A stretch of 64,000 nucleotides of DNA, taken from assembly GCA_015067175.1 (NCBI GenBank), contig SVMX01000001.1, forward strand, positions 310,001 to 374,000, written 5' to 3'. Numbering within the stretch: position 1 is the first letter of the stretch; each line of letters starts with the position of its first letter. The notes beneath the pieces were generated by a model. It searched no databases, was not told the origin of the DNA, and saw nothing but the letters and a program-made list of their open reading frames with translations. Both the position numbers and the translations under genes were made by a program. This document shows, piece by piece, positions 20,601 to 30,042 of the stretch. Source of the DNA: Oscillospiraceae bacterium. GTDB taxonomy: Bacteria; Bacillota; Clostridia; Oscillospirales; Ruminococcaceae.

Positions 20601-23600
20601 CTATTCTTTCAAAGTTGTTTTGGATATCCACAACGGGCTTATCAACTGTGATCATTCCGTCGAACAGGGATATCTTATCGGAATAGGACACTGTTATGCT
20701 CTCAAAGCCCAGCTTATCACGGGTGAGCAAGAGACTTTTTGCCTGTGCAGCTACAGCACCGTCAAGTCCGGGAATATTCTTTATGCTGACATCGAGCTTT
20801 TCGATTCCAAATCCGCCGACTTCAGCAGAAATACCTGCTGCCGTCATTTCCATCATTTGGGTTTTGAAACCGATACCCGTCTTGGAAAGGTCAATAGACA
20901 GAGTGCCGTTGTCATAACCAAACTGCGCCGCACCTGTAAAGACAAATGAAAATCCATCGGAGAGCTTTACCTCAGATCCTTGCTCGGCAAAGTTTATTCC
21001 TGCCTCAAACGCTCCCTCAGGGCCAATCGCAGCTGTTACAGCGCTGATCTCGCAGCCCGCTATATTCATGCCTTTTATAAGAGCGTCAAAGGATGCGCCC
21101 TCACCGACGTACAGGCCTCGGCTGCTGATTCCGATATTCTTTGCATTGACTTCAATTCCCGCTATCTTGATCATTCCGCCGAAGAAATCGGTCTTTGTAA
21201 GTGTTGCGTTGATGTTTCCTGCATAGATACCCTTATCATCGTTAGCGATATCTGAGAGCGAAAGGCTGAAGAAATCCTGATAGGACGCATTTATGCTGCC
21301 GCTTACATCGGTCAGACGCACCTTATCCTTTTTGGACAGATGGAAAGTACCGCCTAAAGACTCGGCAGAAAGGCTGAAGCCGGAACCGAATTTCTTATCA
21401 AGATCAATATTGCTGAACTTAATGCGCAGCTCGTCCTGCACGCTTGTTACCTCTATATTGTCGATCTTTGCGACATTTTTGATCTCAACACTAAGGTTGT
21501 CGGCCTTTGTAACAGAGGGGAAATAACTGTTATCCTTAAGGAAAGACACCTCAAAGTCACCGCTTGCTTCAAGGAGCGGTGTATCAAGGCGCACTTTTCC
21601 CCCTGCTATGAATCCCGAGAAATTCTCGGCGATCTCTACCTGCGGCGTTTCGATGATCACCGCACCAAAAATACTGATGTCGCTGTTATAGTTTATAACG
21701 ATACTGCCAAACGAAATGTTCGACGCATATCTGCTGAGAACAAGATCCTTTACATTCGCAGTTATTGCCTTGTCGCCAAGAAGCTTACTAGTGCTGACCA
21801 CAACGGAACCGAACTGAAGATCCTTGCCTGAGGTCTTACTGATTTCAGACACAGACAGTGTGAAATAGTCGGTATCTATCGATGCACTAATGCCATCGAC
21901 AACGGCAGTGAGTGCTCCGTCTGTATATTCAACACCGATCACACCGCCGAACTTCAGCGAAGCAAAATCGAAATCGTGTCCTACGTCTTTCAGTTCAACC
22001 TGCGCCTTTACATTCCAATTTGCAGGATCTATATCGGCATTGATATTGCTGATGTCAATGCCTGCGAGCTTTACGCCTGCAAGCTCTGCACTGATCTTAC
22101 CGCCATCTTCGACCGACACGCCATTTTTGCTAATAGCAAGCTTTGTGGCTGCCAGCGACACTGCATCAACGCAGAAAAGCTCTGACTCGAATTTACCGCC
22201 GTTGAGAATATCTGCGCGCACAGTTTCAGCAGAAAACGTTCCGTTTGCATAAGCGAAGTCATTCAATGTAAGTGTAACGAAATCCTTCACGCTCACGCTG
22301 ATACTTCCGCCATCAATAGATACAGAGGAATCACCCTCTTTGATGCTTATATCGCCTTTTATACCCTCTGCGCTTATATCAACATAGGGTATCTTGTCCT
22401 CAATATTAAGATCAAGCCCGTCGAAGAGGACATTTATGCTTACGCCTTTGTCCTCTTTTGCCTTCGCCAACGAAACGCCTGCTTCTGTCACAGAAGCATA
22501 AGAGCCTATCGCCATATCATTGACGGTAGCTGCTATTTTATCAAAGTATACTCCGTCGTTGTTAATAACGAGGTTGGTGATACCGGCTCTCATATCGCCG
22601 ATCGAAACTCCGCCGATCTCGCCTGTATAGCTCATTTCAGCCGACTCGACCTGCACACCCTTTTCACTGATCTTACCCTTGACGTTGGCTATCTGCATTC
22701 CTTCAGGGAATACAGATTCGCCCTGTTCCGCCTTGGATATAGCGTCTGCACTGAAGCCAAGCTCTGCCTGACCTTTGCCCACGCCTATATTCAGCTGTGC
22801 CTGTTCTATGGTTAAACCGCCGATTGAAATATCTATAGGATTGAATCCGAGTCCGAGGAATTTTTCACCTACTTCAATAAATGTATCGGCGCCTGTTGCC
22901 TGAAGCTCAAAATCATGTCCCAGGAGCGACAATCTGTATTTTTCGGAAGCGTTGTTCGGAATACGCAATCTGCGATCCTCGGTGACCTCTACATCGGTAT
23001 TTTCGCCTGTTTTCTCGATGCTTGCGATATTTTCCAGCGACACTCCGAGTTTCCATTTTCCGAGGTTTGACTCAAGCCCGACATCGCCTGACTCATTGAC
23101 AGCCATATTAAAGCGCGCCTGTTCAGCCTTGAACAGTCCGCCCATGGCTTCAATATCTTCCAGCTCAAACGGTACAGTCTGAAGAAGAAGTCCATTGTCG
23201 TTCATTACGAAATTTCCGTCCATCGGAATGCTCTCATTGGCTTTCCATGACAGAATATTTTTCAGCGGGTAGATCATAATATCCGAAGCGGTGATATCTG
23301 TACCATTGGCTTCAGCAGCAAAGAAATTCGCCTTGAAAAGGTCGGGAACAGTAATACTTCCGTTTGCTCCGCCGAAAATGAGCTCAGGCCCCTGACGTCC
23401 GTCGCGAATAAAGAAGTTACCTGTTTCGATCTCAGCGTTACTGTAATAGATATCTGCGCTTACTACCTCTCCGAACTTATCCGTATCGGAAGTATAATCA
23501 TGCAGCAGCGTAAACGCACCGTTTCCATTTCCGTGAACAGTGAGCTTGCGATACTCGTTCATAAGCTTCAGACTTGCGGTTTTCGCTTTGTATTCCGCTG

Positions 23601-24144
23601 TTGTCTGTCCGAAGCCGCCTCTCATTTTAAAATTTGCGGTAACGTCAATAAGGCGCAGTTTGTCCTTGTATGTGACAACAGTTGAGGAATTATTGAGTCT
23701 ATTGCCTCTCCTGCTCATATCACGGTCAATGGCAGCAGTGCTTGTATCTGCTTCTGAGCCACCGTTACTGCTTCTGGAAGAAAACTGCAGGCTTGCCTGC
23801 GCATTGTCCTTGTAGGCAGTGCTGCCACCGGTCTGGAACGAAAGCTGCGCCAGCAGGAACTCCTCATAAGCTCCGCCCATGCGCTCCTTGCCCGAACCTG
23901 TTGACATATCACCGCTTGTATATCTTTTGGAGGCACTTCTTCTGCTGAAAAAGCTGAAAAGCCTCTTAAAAAAGCCTACGATCCTGTTTGGCTCACGTGT
24001 CTTATTGTTTTCTGCCTGCTTTATTCTGCTAAGCTCGGTCAGATTATCGGCAATCGCCGCATCTTCCTCGCGTGCAACGTCAAGCATCTGCTTGCGTTCC
24101 AGTATAGCTTCTTTTGAGATCTTTGTAGCATTGGCAAAATTCAT
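17683..24144 (-). CDS. Giant (2153 aa) beta-repeat protein with C-terminal coiled-coil region, in the CIS operon
   Basis: Single uninterrupted ORF; alternating beta-strand-like repeats over roughly aa 150-1450, helical C-terminal third, no signal peptide. Confidence 0.85.
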   Translation of the reverse strand: MNFANATKISKEAILERKQMLDVAREEDAAIADNLTELSRIKQAENNKTREPNRIVGFFKRLFSFFSRRSASKRYTSGDMSTGSGKERMGGAYEEFLLAQLSFQTGGSTAYKDNAQASLQFSSRSSNGGSEADTSTAAIDRDMSRRGNRLNNSSTVVTYKDKLRLIDVTANFKMRGGFGQTTAEYKAKTASLKLMNEYRKLTVHGNGNGAFTLLHDYTSDTDKFGEVVSADIYYSNAEIETGNFFIRDGRQGPELIFGGANGSITVPDLFKANFFAAEANGTDITASDIMIYPLKNILSWKANESIPMDGNFVMNDNGLLLQTVPFELEDIEAMGGLFKAEQARFNMAVNESGDVGLESNLGKWKLGVSLENIASIEKTGENTDVEVTEDRRLRIPNNASEKYRLSLLGHDFELQATGADTFIEVGEKFLGLGFNPIDISIGGLTIEQAQLNIGVGKGQAELGFSADAISKAEQGESVFPEGMQIANVKGKISEKGVQVESAEMSYTGEIGGVSIGDMRAGITNLVINNDGVYFDKIAATVNDMAIGSYASVTEAGVSLAKAKEDKGVSINVLFDGLDLNIEDKIPYVDISAEGIKGDISIKEGDSSVSIDGGSISVSVKDFVTLTLNDFAYANGTFSAETVRADILNGGKFESELFCVDAVSLAATKLAISKNGVSVEDGGKISAELAGVKLAGIDISNINADIDPANWNVKAQVELKDVGHDFDFASLKFGGVIGVEYTDGALTAVVDGISASIDTDYFTLSVSEISKTSGKDLQFGSVVVSTSKLLGDKAITANVKDLVLSRYASNISFGSIVINYNSDISIFGAVIIETPQVEIAENFSGFIAGGKVRLDTPLLEASGDFEVSFLKDNSYFPSVTKADNLSVEIKNVAKIDNIEVTSVQDELRIKFSNIDLDKKFGSGFSLSAESLGGTFHLSKKDKVRLTDVSGSINASYQDFFSLSLSDIANDDKGIYAGNINATLTKTDFFGGMIKIAGIEVNAKNIGISSRGLYVGEGASFDALIKGMNIAGCEISAVTAAIGPEGAFEAGINFAEQGSEVKLSDGFSFVFTGAAQFGYDNGTLSIDLSKTGIGFKTQMMEMTAAGISAEVGGFGIEKLDVSIKNIPGLDGAVAAQAKSLLLTRDKLGFESITVSYSDKISLFDGMITVDKPVVDIQNNFERIEASGNIGFTTKVLNAGGDIRVAYDRSKTMPELVSAKNVSLGIDKVGTLSIGEMLTENDAKTLRFNDIALEGFSHDGDGEGRSLFERMCSTIREGMSATLATATYDKTNGLQYNFDDIQFKIKQYKIPFGEKGEAIINVQDKILHLDYAISLPNDHKFPADAKNWQVPRLIELGADYPIIPGAVSVGGSLFAGAAMNATAALDMKLDTTEKSVVGNAAAELKAIAGVGANAKLTIGVPGLASLVLGLEGTLAGMISDSRIQANVGIQMLNGRPDIMKEKTDFSYDLNFKMKSYLKAFVNAKALFVLDKQLYSADIANIDLCSAALSGSAGFGVDGKWRLNDDRVFDFNLGEQLKDVLNIRSAGEQLDKARSLNNKMKEYQAMIGFDVWGSEKALYTASKLQGDIMSQLSAISELSEYAIRRLASIDKKSIDAEREQDRSRADIENKALILERVAKLNSGNDMSEADLRMAATIDILLQKKAEKNTLSAKDVMPMISSLHDVEPIKVMAYISKRWGLNVKSGSSEGGRLGEDDVIKYQNDYVVLRKTLKSIYDRPINYEKEHLESLYETAVNSSKKVISDSRLNNQMFMEKSSATLKDIKLKNEEYIKITDQIVEAEKKINEYAEKEKNASAKEMELMNDEASASANQSKIAEQRKKVGKYVLKLDEYKKKKNKLVETQSAISTSLNVIKLQFVNNTDTQKLVESIGLSANEFRDKRKAMSNQRDKLIDYNKVIRHNEAAIDLSGIHSPENSKTKYDLNPLRAMVNEMGSSSYNDSYKKVIEDFISANTTSVSYDKYKEISDQLISKNREKNTARYTRLLTHRLVAADKRNQTDFVEDKLLRRMLGENFTKDVSSEKKGQELIDALSFDMVSKMNTSSSDIEERQNHIRALEDIIIQAAEANSTAISTLYKLNEISPQSFAVDYDPYQENSSTEGVKNSIGTLAKGEEFEDGEYASMINRLHNEAKTITNEIKQ
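20300..22315 (-). repeat. Two tandem ~335-aa internal repeats within the 2153-aa protein
   Basis: Aligned by eye: SISVSVKDFVTLTLNDFAYANGTFSAETVRADI / SINASYQDFFSLSLSDIANDDKGIYAGNINATL, and LVLSRYASNISFGSIVINYNSDISIFGAVIIETPQVEIAENF / LLLTRDKLGFESITVSYSDKISLFDGMITVDKPVVDIQNNF. Boundaries approximate. Confidence 0.75.
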
Positions 24145-24158
24145 AATCCAACCTCCTT

Positions 24159-26219
24159 TCAGAAGAACATTGAGTATTTACCGAGATCCTCTCTGAGCAG
24201 CACTCTGCCCTGTTTAGACAGCTGTTTTCTGACAGCTCTGAGTATATGGCGCATATTGACTGCCTCACCCTCATCGGCAGCGAGAAACGCCGCAGACATT
24301 ACGGTGTTCTTTATCAGCGCACCTGACAGCTCAAACTGAGATGCAAGATATTCAAGATCCAGCTCACCGTCAACAGGCATTTCGGGTGGGAACATCTTCT
24401 TCCACAGTTCCAGTCTGCGTGAAGCGTCGGGGAAGGGGAAGTTTACGATATAACTTATTCGACGCATAAAAGCATCGTCGATATTCTGCAATAAATTAGT
24501 TGACATCAGAACGACCCCGTCAAAGCTCTCAAGCCGCTGCAGCAAAAACGAAGTTTCTACATTGGCATATTTATCATGGCTGTCTTTTATTTCGGAACGC
24601 TTTCCGAAAAGGGCATCTGTTTCATCAAAGAAAAGGATCGCATTGCTTTGCTGTGCAATATCAAAGATCTCGCCCAGGCTTTTCTCTGTTTCACCGATAT
24701 ACTTTGACATAACACGGGAAATATCCACGCGATACGCAGGCAGACCAAGCTCTCTTGCCATGATTGTTGCCGCCATGGTCTTACCGGTTCCGGGGGGGCC
24801 CGCAAAGAGGACTGTCAGCCCCTTGCCGTAGGAAAGACGGCTTTCAAAATTCCATTTATCATACACCAGATGGCGGTATTTTATATGCGCACAAGCCTCT
24901 CTGATCTGTGATTTTTCCTCATCGGGAAGCACCAGATCGTCAAGCGTAAACTTGCTTTCTATTCTCTGCGCCTTGTCGCCCATACAGTTTTCGGTAAGTC
25001 TTGCACAGCACTCATCAAAAAGCGATATCTCCTCTTTTCTTGCACTGAGCTGAAGTCTGTCCTTTACTGCGTTTGCGGCTGTAACTATCTGCGCAGGGCG
25101 GAATCGGTATTTGCCTGATATCTCATGAAGGATATCATCATTCCCGAAACCGAAGGTCTTCCATAATCCAAAACGCTCATCATGTGAAAGCTCTCCAAGT
25201 TGTATCGAATATACATTGCGCTCAAGCTGCGATGCCGCATCCGTGCCTTTATCAGCGCAGACAAACAACAGCCTTGCGACTTTTCCTGCGATATCGCACA
25301 GGTGGCGCAGCTGCTTCATATCGCTTTCATCAGTCACACCGTATATACAGATATAACACTGTCGCATGATAAGCTGATTTACGATATCAATATCCGCTGA
25401 ATCCTTTTCTTCTTCCTTACAGTACGCCTGAAGATCTACCATAAGCACAGGATTTCCAGTGACAAGTGCCGCCTGCTTTATAAGGTGACGTCTGCCACAT
25501 CCCTCATTGCCCTCAACGAGAACTGTTATACTGATATCCGAACGGATAATGCCGCAGATCTCATCATACTGCTTGGGATAACACAGGAAATCTCTCTCTT
25601 TCACAGAGGACATTGTCATGAAATCATAATTGCTGTAATAACCCATCCCTGAAAGCATATATGCATAATAATCCCTTAATCGGAGTGCACTTTTCAGCGG
25701 ATTCTGTTTGTTTTCCTCAAAGAAATACTTCACAAGTACGTTGCTCAGAGTCGGCACGAGCGAAAGATCTCCGCCTGCAAAGATATTGAGCGCAAGCTCC
25801 AGCGTAGGCGCTGAAAGCTTTACGTTATCATTTATATATCCGAATGTCTTTTCATAAGAAAGATTTATCAGCGGCATTGCAGAAAAGGCTATAATAAAAC
25901 GTTCCAGCAAACCGAAGCTGAAGTTCTCGCAGATGTTGTCAAGCGGGAGTCTGACTCCTGCTTCTTTGGAAAGCGCAGTACGCTGTTCTATTACTGCATA
26001 CAGCTCTGAAACCGATCTCTTTCCGTTTTCGGACAGCACGAACCGAGGTCTTGATATTGCATACTGTGCTTCCTCCATGGACACAACAAGACCCTTGTAT
26101 TTTTCAAACGGAGTATCACTTACCTCCATTTTGCTTACTACCTGCTCCATATACTCGGAAAGATAGATATCGATAAGCTGCTCATACATCTGCAGCTGCT
26201 CCGTAGAACTGCTGAACAT
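24159..26219 (-). CDS. CIS-associated AAA+ ATPase (Afp15-like)
   Basis: Walker A GPPGTGKT, Walker B AILFFDETDALFGKRSE, VLMSTNLLQNIDDAFMRRISYIVNFPFPDA; start assigned at MFSSSTEQ (26219). Confidence 0.9.
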   Translation of the reverse strand: MFSSSTEQLQMYEQLIDIYLSEYMEQVVSKMEVSDTPFEKYKGLVVSMEEAQYAISRPRFVLSENGKRSVSELYAVIEQRTALSKEAGVRLPLDNICENFSFGLLERFIIAFSAMPLINLSYEKTFGYINDNVKLSAPTLELALNIFAGGDLSLVPTLSNVLVKYFFEENKQNPLKSALRLRDYYAYMLSGMGYYSNYDFMTMSSVKERDFLCYPKQYDEICGIIRSDISITVLVEGNEGCGRRHLIKQAALVTGNPVLMVDLQAYCKEEEKDSADIDIVNQLIMRQCYICIYGVTDESDMKQLRHLCDIAGKVARLLFVCADKGTDAASQLERNVYSIQLGELSHDERFGLWKTFGFGNDDILHEISGKYRFRPAQIVTAANAVKDRLQLSARKEEISLFDECCARLTENCMGDKAQRIESKFTLDDLVLPDEEKSQIREACAHIKYRHLVYDKWNFESRLSYGKGLTVLFAGPPGTGKTMAATIMARELGLPAYRVDISRVMSKYIGETEKSLGEIFDIAQQSNAILFFDETDALFGKRSEIKDSHDKYANVETSFLLQRLESFDGVVLMSTNLLQNIDDAFMRRISYIVNFPFPDASRRLELWKKMFPPEMPVDGELDLEYLASQFELSGALIKNTVMSAAFLAADEGEAVNMRHILRAVRKQLSKQGRVLLREDLGKYSMFF

Positions 26220-26239
26220 CTGCAATTCGTTCACCTCGG

Positions 26240-26629
26240 TTATGGTAATTTTACTGTTGCCTGACCCGGAAAGGTTATAGATATGGAGCCTGCCCATGCA
26301 CACGTGACCGTTGAAGAAGCAGTCAGTGCAGGCTTGTTACCTATCATCACCGTTGGACTTCCGGGGGCCCACGGTGCTGCTATTACCGGCATACATGGCA
26401 CAGGAGTGAGGACTCCAAGTGCTGCTGCGGTCGCAGACTGCACCTGTGGATTTGCCATGCTGCTGCACATTCCAAACGGCATTATATTTACATTAGGCTT
26501 GTTGTCCATTATCGTTGCCGCAGGCTTAGAACAGCCAAACACCTGATTTTCAGGCATAACGCCAAGAGATGACGGCGTTGTTCCGAAAGAACAGGCACAC
26601 ATTGCACCCTGACAAACCAGATCTCCCAT
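26240..26629 (-). CDS. DUF4280 PAAR-like tip protein
   Basis: MGDLVCQGAMCACSFGTTPSSLGVMPENQV...PWAPGSPTVMIGNKPALTASSTVTCAWAGSISI. Confidence 0.85.
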   Translation of the reverse strand: MGDLVCQGAMCACSFGTTPSSLGVMPENQVFGCSKPAATIMDNKPNVNIMPFGMCSSMANPQVQSATAAALGVLTPVPCMPVIAAPWAPGSPTVMIGNKPALTASSTVTCAWAGSISITFPGQATVKLP

Positions 26630-26641
26630 TTATATCCTCCA

Positions 26642-27112
26642 TTATTCTGCGCTTACAATAATGCTCTGTCCTTTTGACGGTTTTTTCTTAAACGCCTTTT
26701 CCAGTGTCAGAACACCTTTACTGCGGTCATATCCGACTATACGCACACGTTCATCCGATATAGCGGCAAAACTCTCCTCAAGAACAAAAGGAAGATCTCC
26801 GCCTGCACTTATGATCGCAATACTGCGGTTGTCAGCATTGTATTCCGAAACATATAGCTGAGTAGTCGCTGCAGCTGTATGAAGCGGCTTAAGATAAACC
26901 GTGCGCTTTTCGCTTGCAACTATGCTGATCGGTGCGTATCCGTCACATGATATATCAATGCTGCCGTTTGCAGCAAAAGGAGTCACAAACACATAGTAAC
27001 CACCGTCACGATGCATGGCTCTGGCACCTGCTGAACTTACAACGGCTGTTTCCAAGGGCGCAAATGTTTCGCTATTTGCTATCCTTATGATAGATGTAAC
27101 TGTTATTTTCAT
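26642..27112 (-). CDS. CIS-operon hypothetical protein (small beta-domain)
   Basis: 156 aa between PAAR-like and DUF4255-like genes. Confidence 0.65.
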   Translation of the reverse strand: MKITVTSIIRIANSETFAPLETAVVSSAGARAMHRDGGYYVFVTPFAANGSIDISCDGYAPISIVASEKRTVYLKPLHTAAATTQLYVSEYNADNRSIAIISAGGDLPFVLEESFAAISDERVRIVGYDRSKGVLTLEKAFKKKPSKGQSIIVSAE

Positions 27113-27693
27113 CTTTTATTTACCTTTTGCCTTATGCTGATATCCGCCTCAGTAACACGTCTGACTGTCCTGATGAGGTCAGATTCTACCGCAACAGCCG
27201 TTACTTTGTAGAACAGACAAGGCTTTGGTGCCTGATTATATGCCGTCCAAACCTTGATCTTATCCTCGTAAGGCTTATTTTCAAATGTTATGTTGAGATT
27301 TTCGCCGCTTGTAAGCAACGAACCCGAAATCCCGTCCTCAGCTGTTAGTACCCTGTGATCGGCAAGCCGCTGATACACACTGCCCAGTATCCTCTGTTCG
27401 TCTGTCGCACGCATTGCGATGTCAGTCTTGAGCGACGTAAATATCATATAATGCAGATTGATGATCGACGGAGCACTTCTGACATGAGTATCATCTATCA
27501 CGATATCACGTGCCATTTTAAGCTCGCTGCTCTCGTCTATGTCATAAAGACAAACACCAAGAGAATAATTACCCGTATCATCGGGCGAGCAAAGCCCGAT
27601 AAGCTCAGGCTTATCAACAGGCGGCACGCAGTATCTGCGCAGAAATTCAACTATGCTTCTTCCTGCATCTGCGATCACTGTATAGTTACCCAT
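27109..27693 (-). CDS. DUF4255/Pvc16-like CIS protein
   Basis: IVEFLRRYCVPPVDKPELIGLCSPDDTGNYSLGVCLYDIDE; LNLHYMIFTSL-type motif (INLHYMIFTSLKTD). Confidence 0.8.
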   Translation of the reverse strand: MGNYTVIADAGRSIVEFLRRYCVPPVDKPELIGLCSPDDTGNYSLGVCLYDIDESSELKMARDIVIDDTHVRSAPSIINLHYMIFTSLKTDIAMRATDEQRILGSVYQRLADHRVLTAEDGISGSLLTSGENLNITFENKPYEDKIKVWTAYNQAPKPCLFYKVTAVAVESDLIRTVRRVTEADISIRQKVNKR

Positions 27694-27706
27694 AATTCCT
27701 CCGAAG

Positions 27707-30022
27707 TTATCTCAAATAAACACAGTCTTCCTCTGTGAATGTTTCCATACCAAGACCTGCCGCTATAAGCTCGCACGGCACATATAACTTACCGCCGCTG
27801 ACATAAGGAACCTCAGCGAGCGCAAACAATTTATCCTTTACATATGCCCTGTTGTCTCCCGGGGTAAACTCGATAAGGATTCCGTCCGCCTTGAAAACAT
27901 ACACTCTGCCTGAAGTAATATACTGTGCTCCTATCTCAACCGCAAGTTCTTCTACGTCAATATATACCGTCTTACCGCGTTGCACCGACATTGTATTGCT
28001 GTAGATATTGTAAGAGGGAATCATCAGCTTGTATTCACCTGTGATATCAAGAATACTATCGGGATCAAACGAAGAGTCGCTGCTGCCACTGTCGGGCTCC
28101 AGCTTTCCGTTTTTAGCATCTGAGATATCGCCGATGATATCATCTGCAAGAGCAGGGTTATCAGCGCAGAGTGCTGCAATATAACCAAGAATATCCGCTT
28201 TAAGATTTCCGTCCAATATATCAGACGGGATATTCTTCAAGGCATCTTTCAGATCGTCATATGCTGTTTCGGTCTGTGATTCACTTCCGCTTTTGGCGGC
28301 ATCTGAAATGGCATCCAACGAGGCGTCAAGCTGTTCCAGAAGTGCTTTGTCCACATCGGACATCATTTCACTCTGAGCTGATATGTCACTCTCAACATCA
28401 CGGATCTTTTCTTTCAGCTGAGAGCTGTCATCACTGAGCTGCTGCTTTTTTAGTTCTGCGAGCTGTGCATACAGTGCACCAAGTTCGGCGGCGGCACTGC
28501 TGCGAAGTCGATCCAGCTGTTCCAACAAAGCATCAAGCTCCGCATTCAGCTTTTCGGCAAGCTCACTGTCACCCTTATCAAGTGCCTGAAGATACTGCTC
28601 ATATTTATCATCTGCCTGAGCGTTCAGTTTGTCAATAGCTTTCTGCGCATCTGACGGTGCTCTTGAAAGCGCCTCTGCCTGTGCAGCCTGATCAAGGGTA
28701 TCATCTGCACCTTCGGTCAATACATCAAGGATGTCATCGGGAAGTCCATCGGAGCTTAACGCCTCCAGAAGCTCTCCAAGCTCCGTCAGGCTATCGTTAA
28801 GCAGTGCATTATACTCTTCCGATATAACTGAACCCGTTTTATAATAAGCAGCGTCCTTGGCATAGCTTTGTGCATCGGCTATTGCGGAGCGCAGTGCTGC
28901 CGCCGTTCCTGTCGAAACATCGGAACCGTTGAGAATATCCGAAACCTGCTCAGATATGCTGTCCATCGTATCATTTAGCATATCATCTGCAAGCTGTGCC
29001 GCAAGCTCAGCGTCACCCGAAGTACCGTTTATCATAGCCTCCAGCGTAGCAAGTCCGAAAGCCGCTTCAAGTGCCGCCGCAGTATCTCCGCCCTGAGCTG
29101 CCGCTATGATCTTTTCCTCAAGCTCCTGTTGCTTGCGCTCGGTAGAGTCAGTGGGACCATCCGAAGCTGACGCTCCTGCAGAAGATGCACTATCTGTCGC
29201 AGCCTCCTTCAAAGCGCTCTGACAATCAGAAAGTATACGGATAAGCTCTGCGTGAGCAGATCGGTCGTGCTTTGTAAGCACTGCTATCTGTTCATCAATA
29301 CGCTCGCTTACAATGTCATAGCAAACTATATCAAGCTGAGCCTTTTTCTTCATCTTCAACGATACTACCATATCCTTTTCAGCTGCATCAGCAGATGCGT
29401 TTATAACGCTGTCAAGGCTGTTGAGCGTATTGAGAAGCTCCTTTGTGGTATCATCGCTTATATAATCAAGAACTGCTGCAATGGCGCTGTCCTCAACTTT
29501 ATATATTTCCTGAAGCTCGTCATCATCGATCTCTTCAAGCAGCTTGTCGGTCATATCACGCTGTTGTACCAGCGCAGACATCTGCGTCCATGTTGACGGA
29601 TCCACCGAACCGCTCAGTTCCAGCATATTTACTATCTCGCCTGTCTTGAGATCCACGATCGAACCATCTGCACGAAAATGCAGAGTAAGCTCCAATGAGT
29701 CGATCAAAGAATCAGATACAGCGAGGTCCTCTGAGCTGCTTATGTCACCAACGTTCTCCGCTGTGGTTATATCATACCATACTCCGTTATTAAGCTCCGA
29801 CTTGTAATATATCTTATGCTGATTTGTATCGGAAGCGTTTTTCTCGGCAAGCGCCTGATTTTCCTCGTTCAGTGCCTCAAAATCTATCAGATATGTACCG
29901 ATGATTATTGAGGAATCGTTTATTTCATCGGCAGTAGGCCGCGTTGCAGCAAATGAACTCATCCCTGCTGTCATAGCCAGGATCGCCGCTGTCATCACTG
30001 CTGTTGTCTTTCTGGAATTCAA
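27707..30022 (-). CDS. Exported coiled-coil protein with C-terminal copper-amine-oxidase N-terminal-like domain
   Basis: Signal peptide MNSRKTTAVMTAAILAMTAGMSSFAATRP; long acidic helical middle; C-term YIDVEELAVEIGAQYITSGRVYVFKADGILIEFTPGDNRAYVKDKLFALAEVPYVSGGKLYVPCELIAAGLG. Confidence 0.75.
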   Translation of the reverse strand: MNSRKTTAVMTAAILAMTAGMSSFAATRPTADEINDSSIIIGTYLIDFEALNEENQALAEKNASDTNQHKIYYKSELNNGVWYDITTAENVGDISSSEDLAVSDSLIDSLELTLHFRADGSIVDLKTGEIVNMLELSGSVDPSTWTQMSALVQQRDMTDKLLEEIDDDELQEIYKVEDSAIAAVLDYISDDTTKELLNTLNSLDSVINASADAAEKDMVVSLKMKKKAQLDIVCYDIVSERIDEQIAVLTKHDRSAHAELIRILSDCQSALKEAATDSASSAGASASDGPTDSTERKQQELEEKIIAAAQGGDTAAALEAAFGLATLEAMINGTSGDAELAAQLADDMLNDTMDSISEQVSDILNGSDVSTGTAAALRSAIADAQSYAKDAAYYKTGSVISEEYNALLNDSLTELGELLEALSSDGLPDDILDVLTEGADDTLDQAAQAEALSRAPSDAQKAIDKLNAQADDKYEQYLQALDKGDSELAEKLNAELDALLEQLDRLRSSAAAELGALYAQLAELKKQQLSDDSSQLKEKIRDVESDISAQSEMMSDVDKALLEQLDASLDAISDAAKSGSESQTETAYDDLKDALKNIPSDILDGNLKADILGYIAALCADNPALADDIIGDISDAKNGKLEPDSGSSDSSFDPDSILDITGEYKLMIPSYNIYSNTMSVQRGKTVYIDVEELAVEIGAQYITSGRVYVFKADGILIEFTPGDNRAYVKDKLFALAEVPYVSGGKLYVPCELIAAGLGMETFTEEDCVYLR

Positions 30023-30042
30023 GGTATCACCACCTAATTATA

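Noticed and set aside
20137-20949. 270-aa plus-strand ORF inside the 2153-aa gene
   Set aside because: Antisense to a continuous repeat-containing CDS, no RBS or domain.
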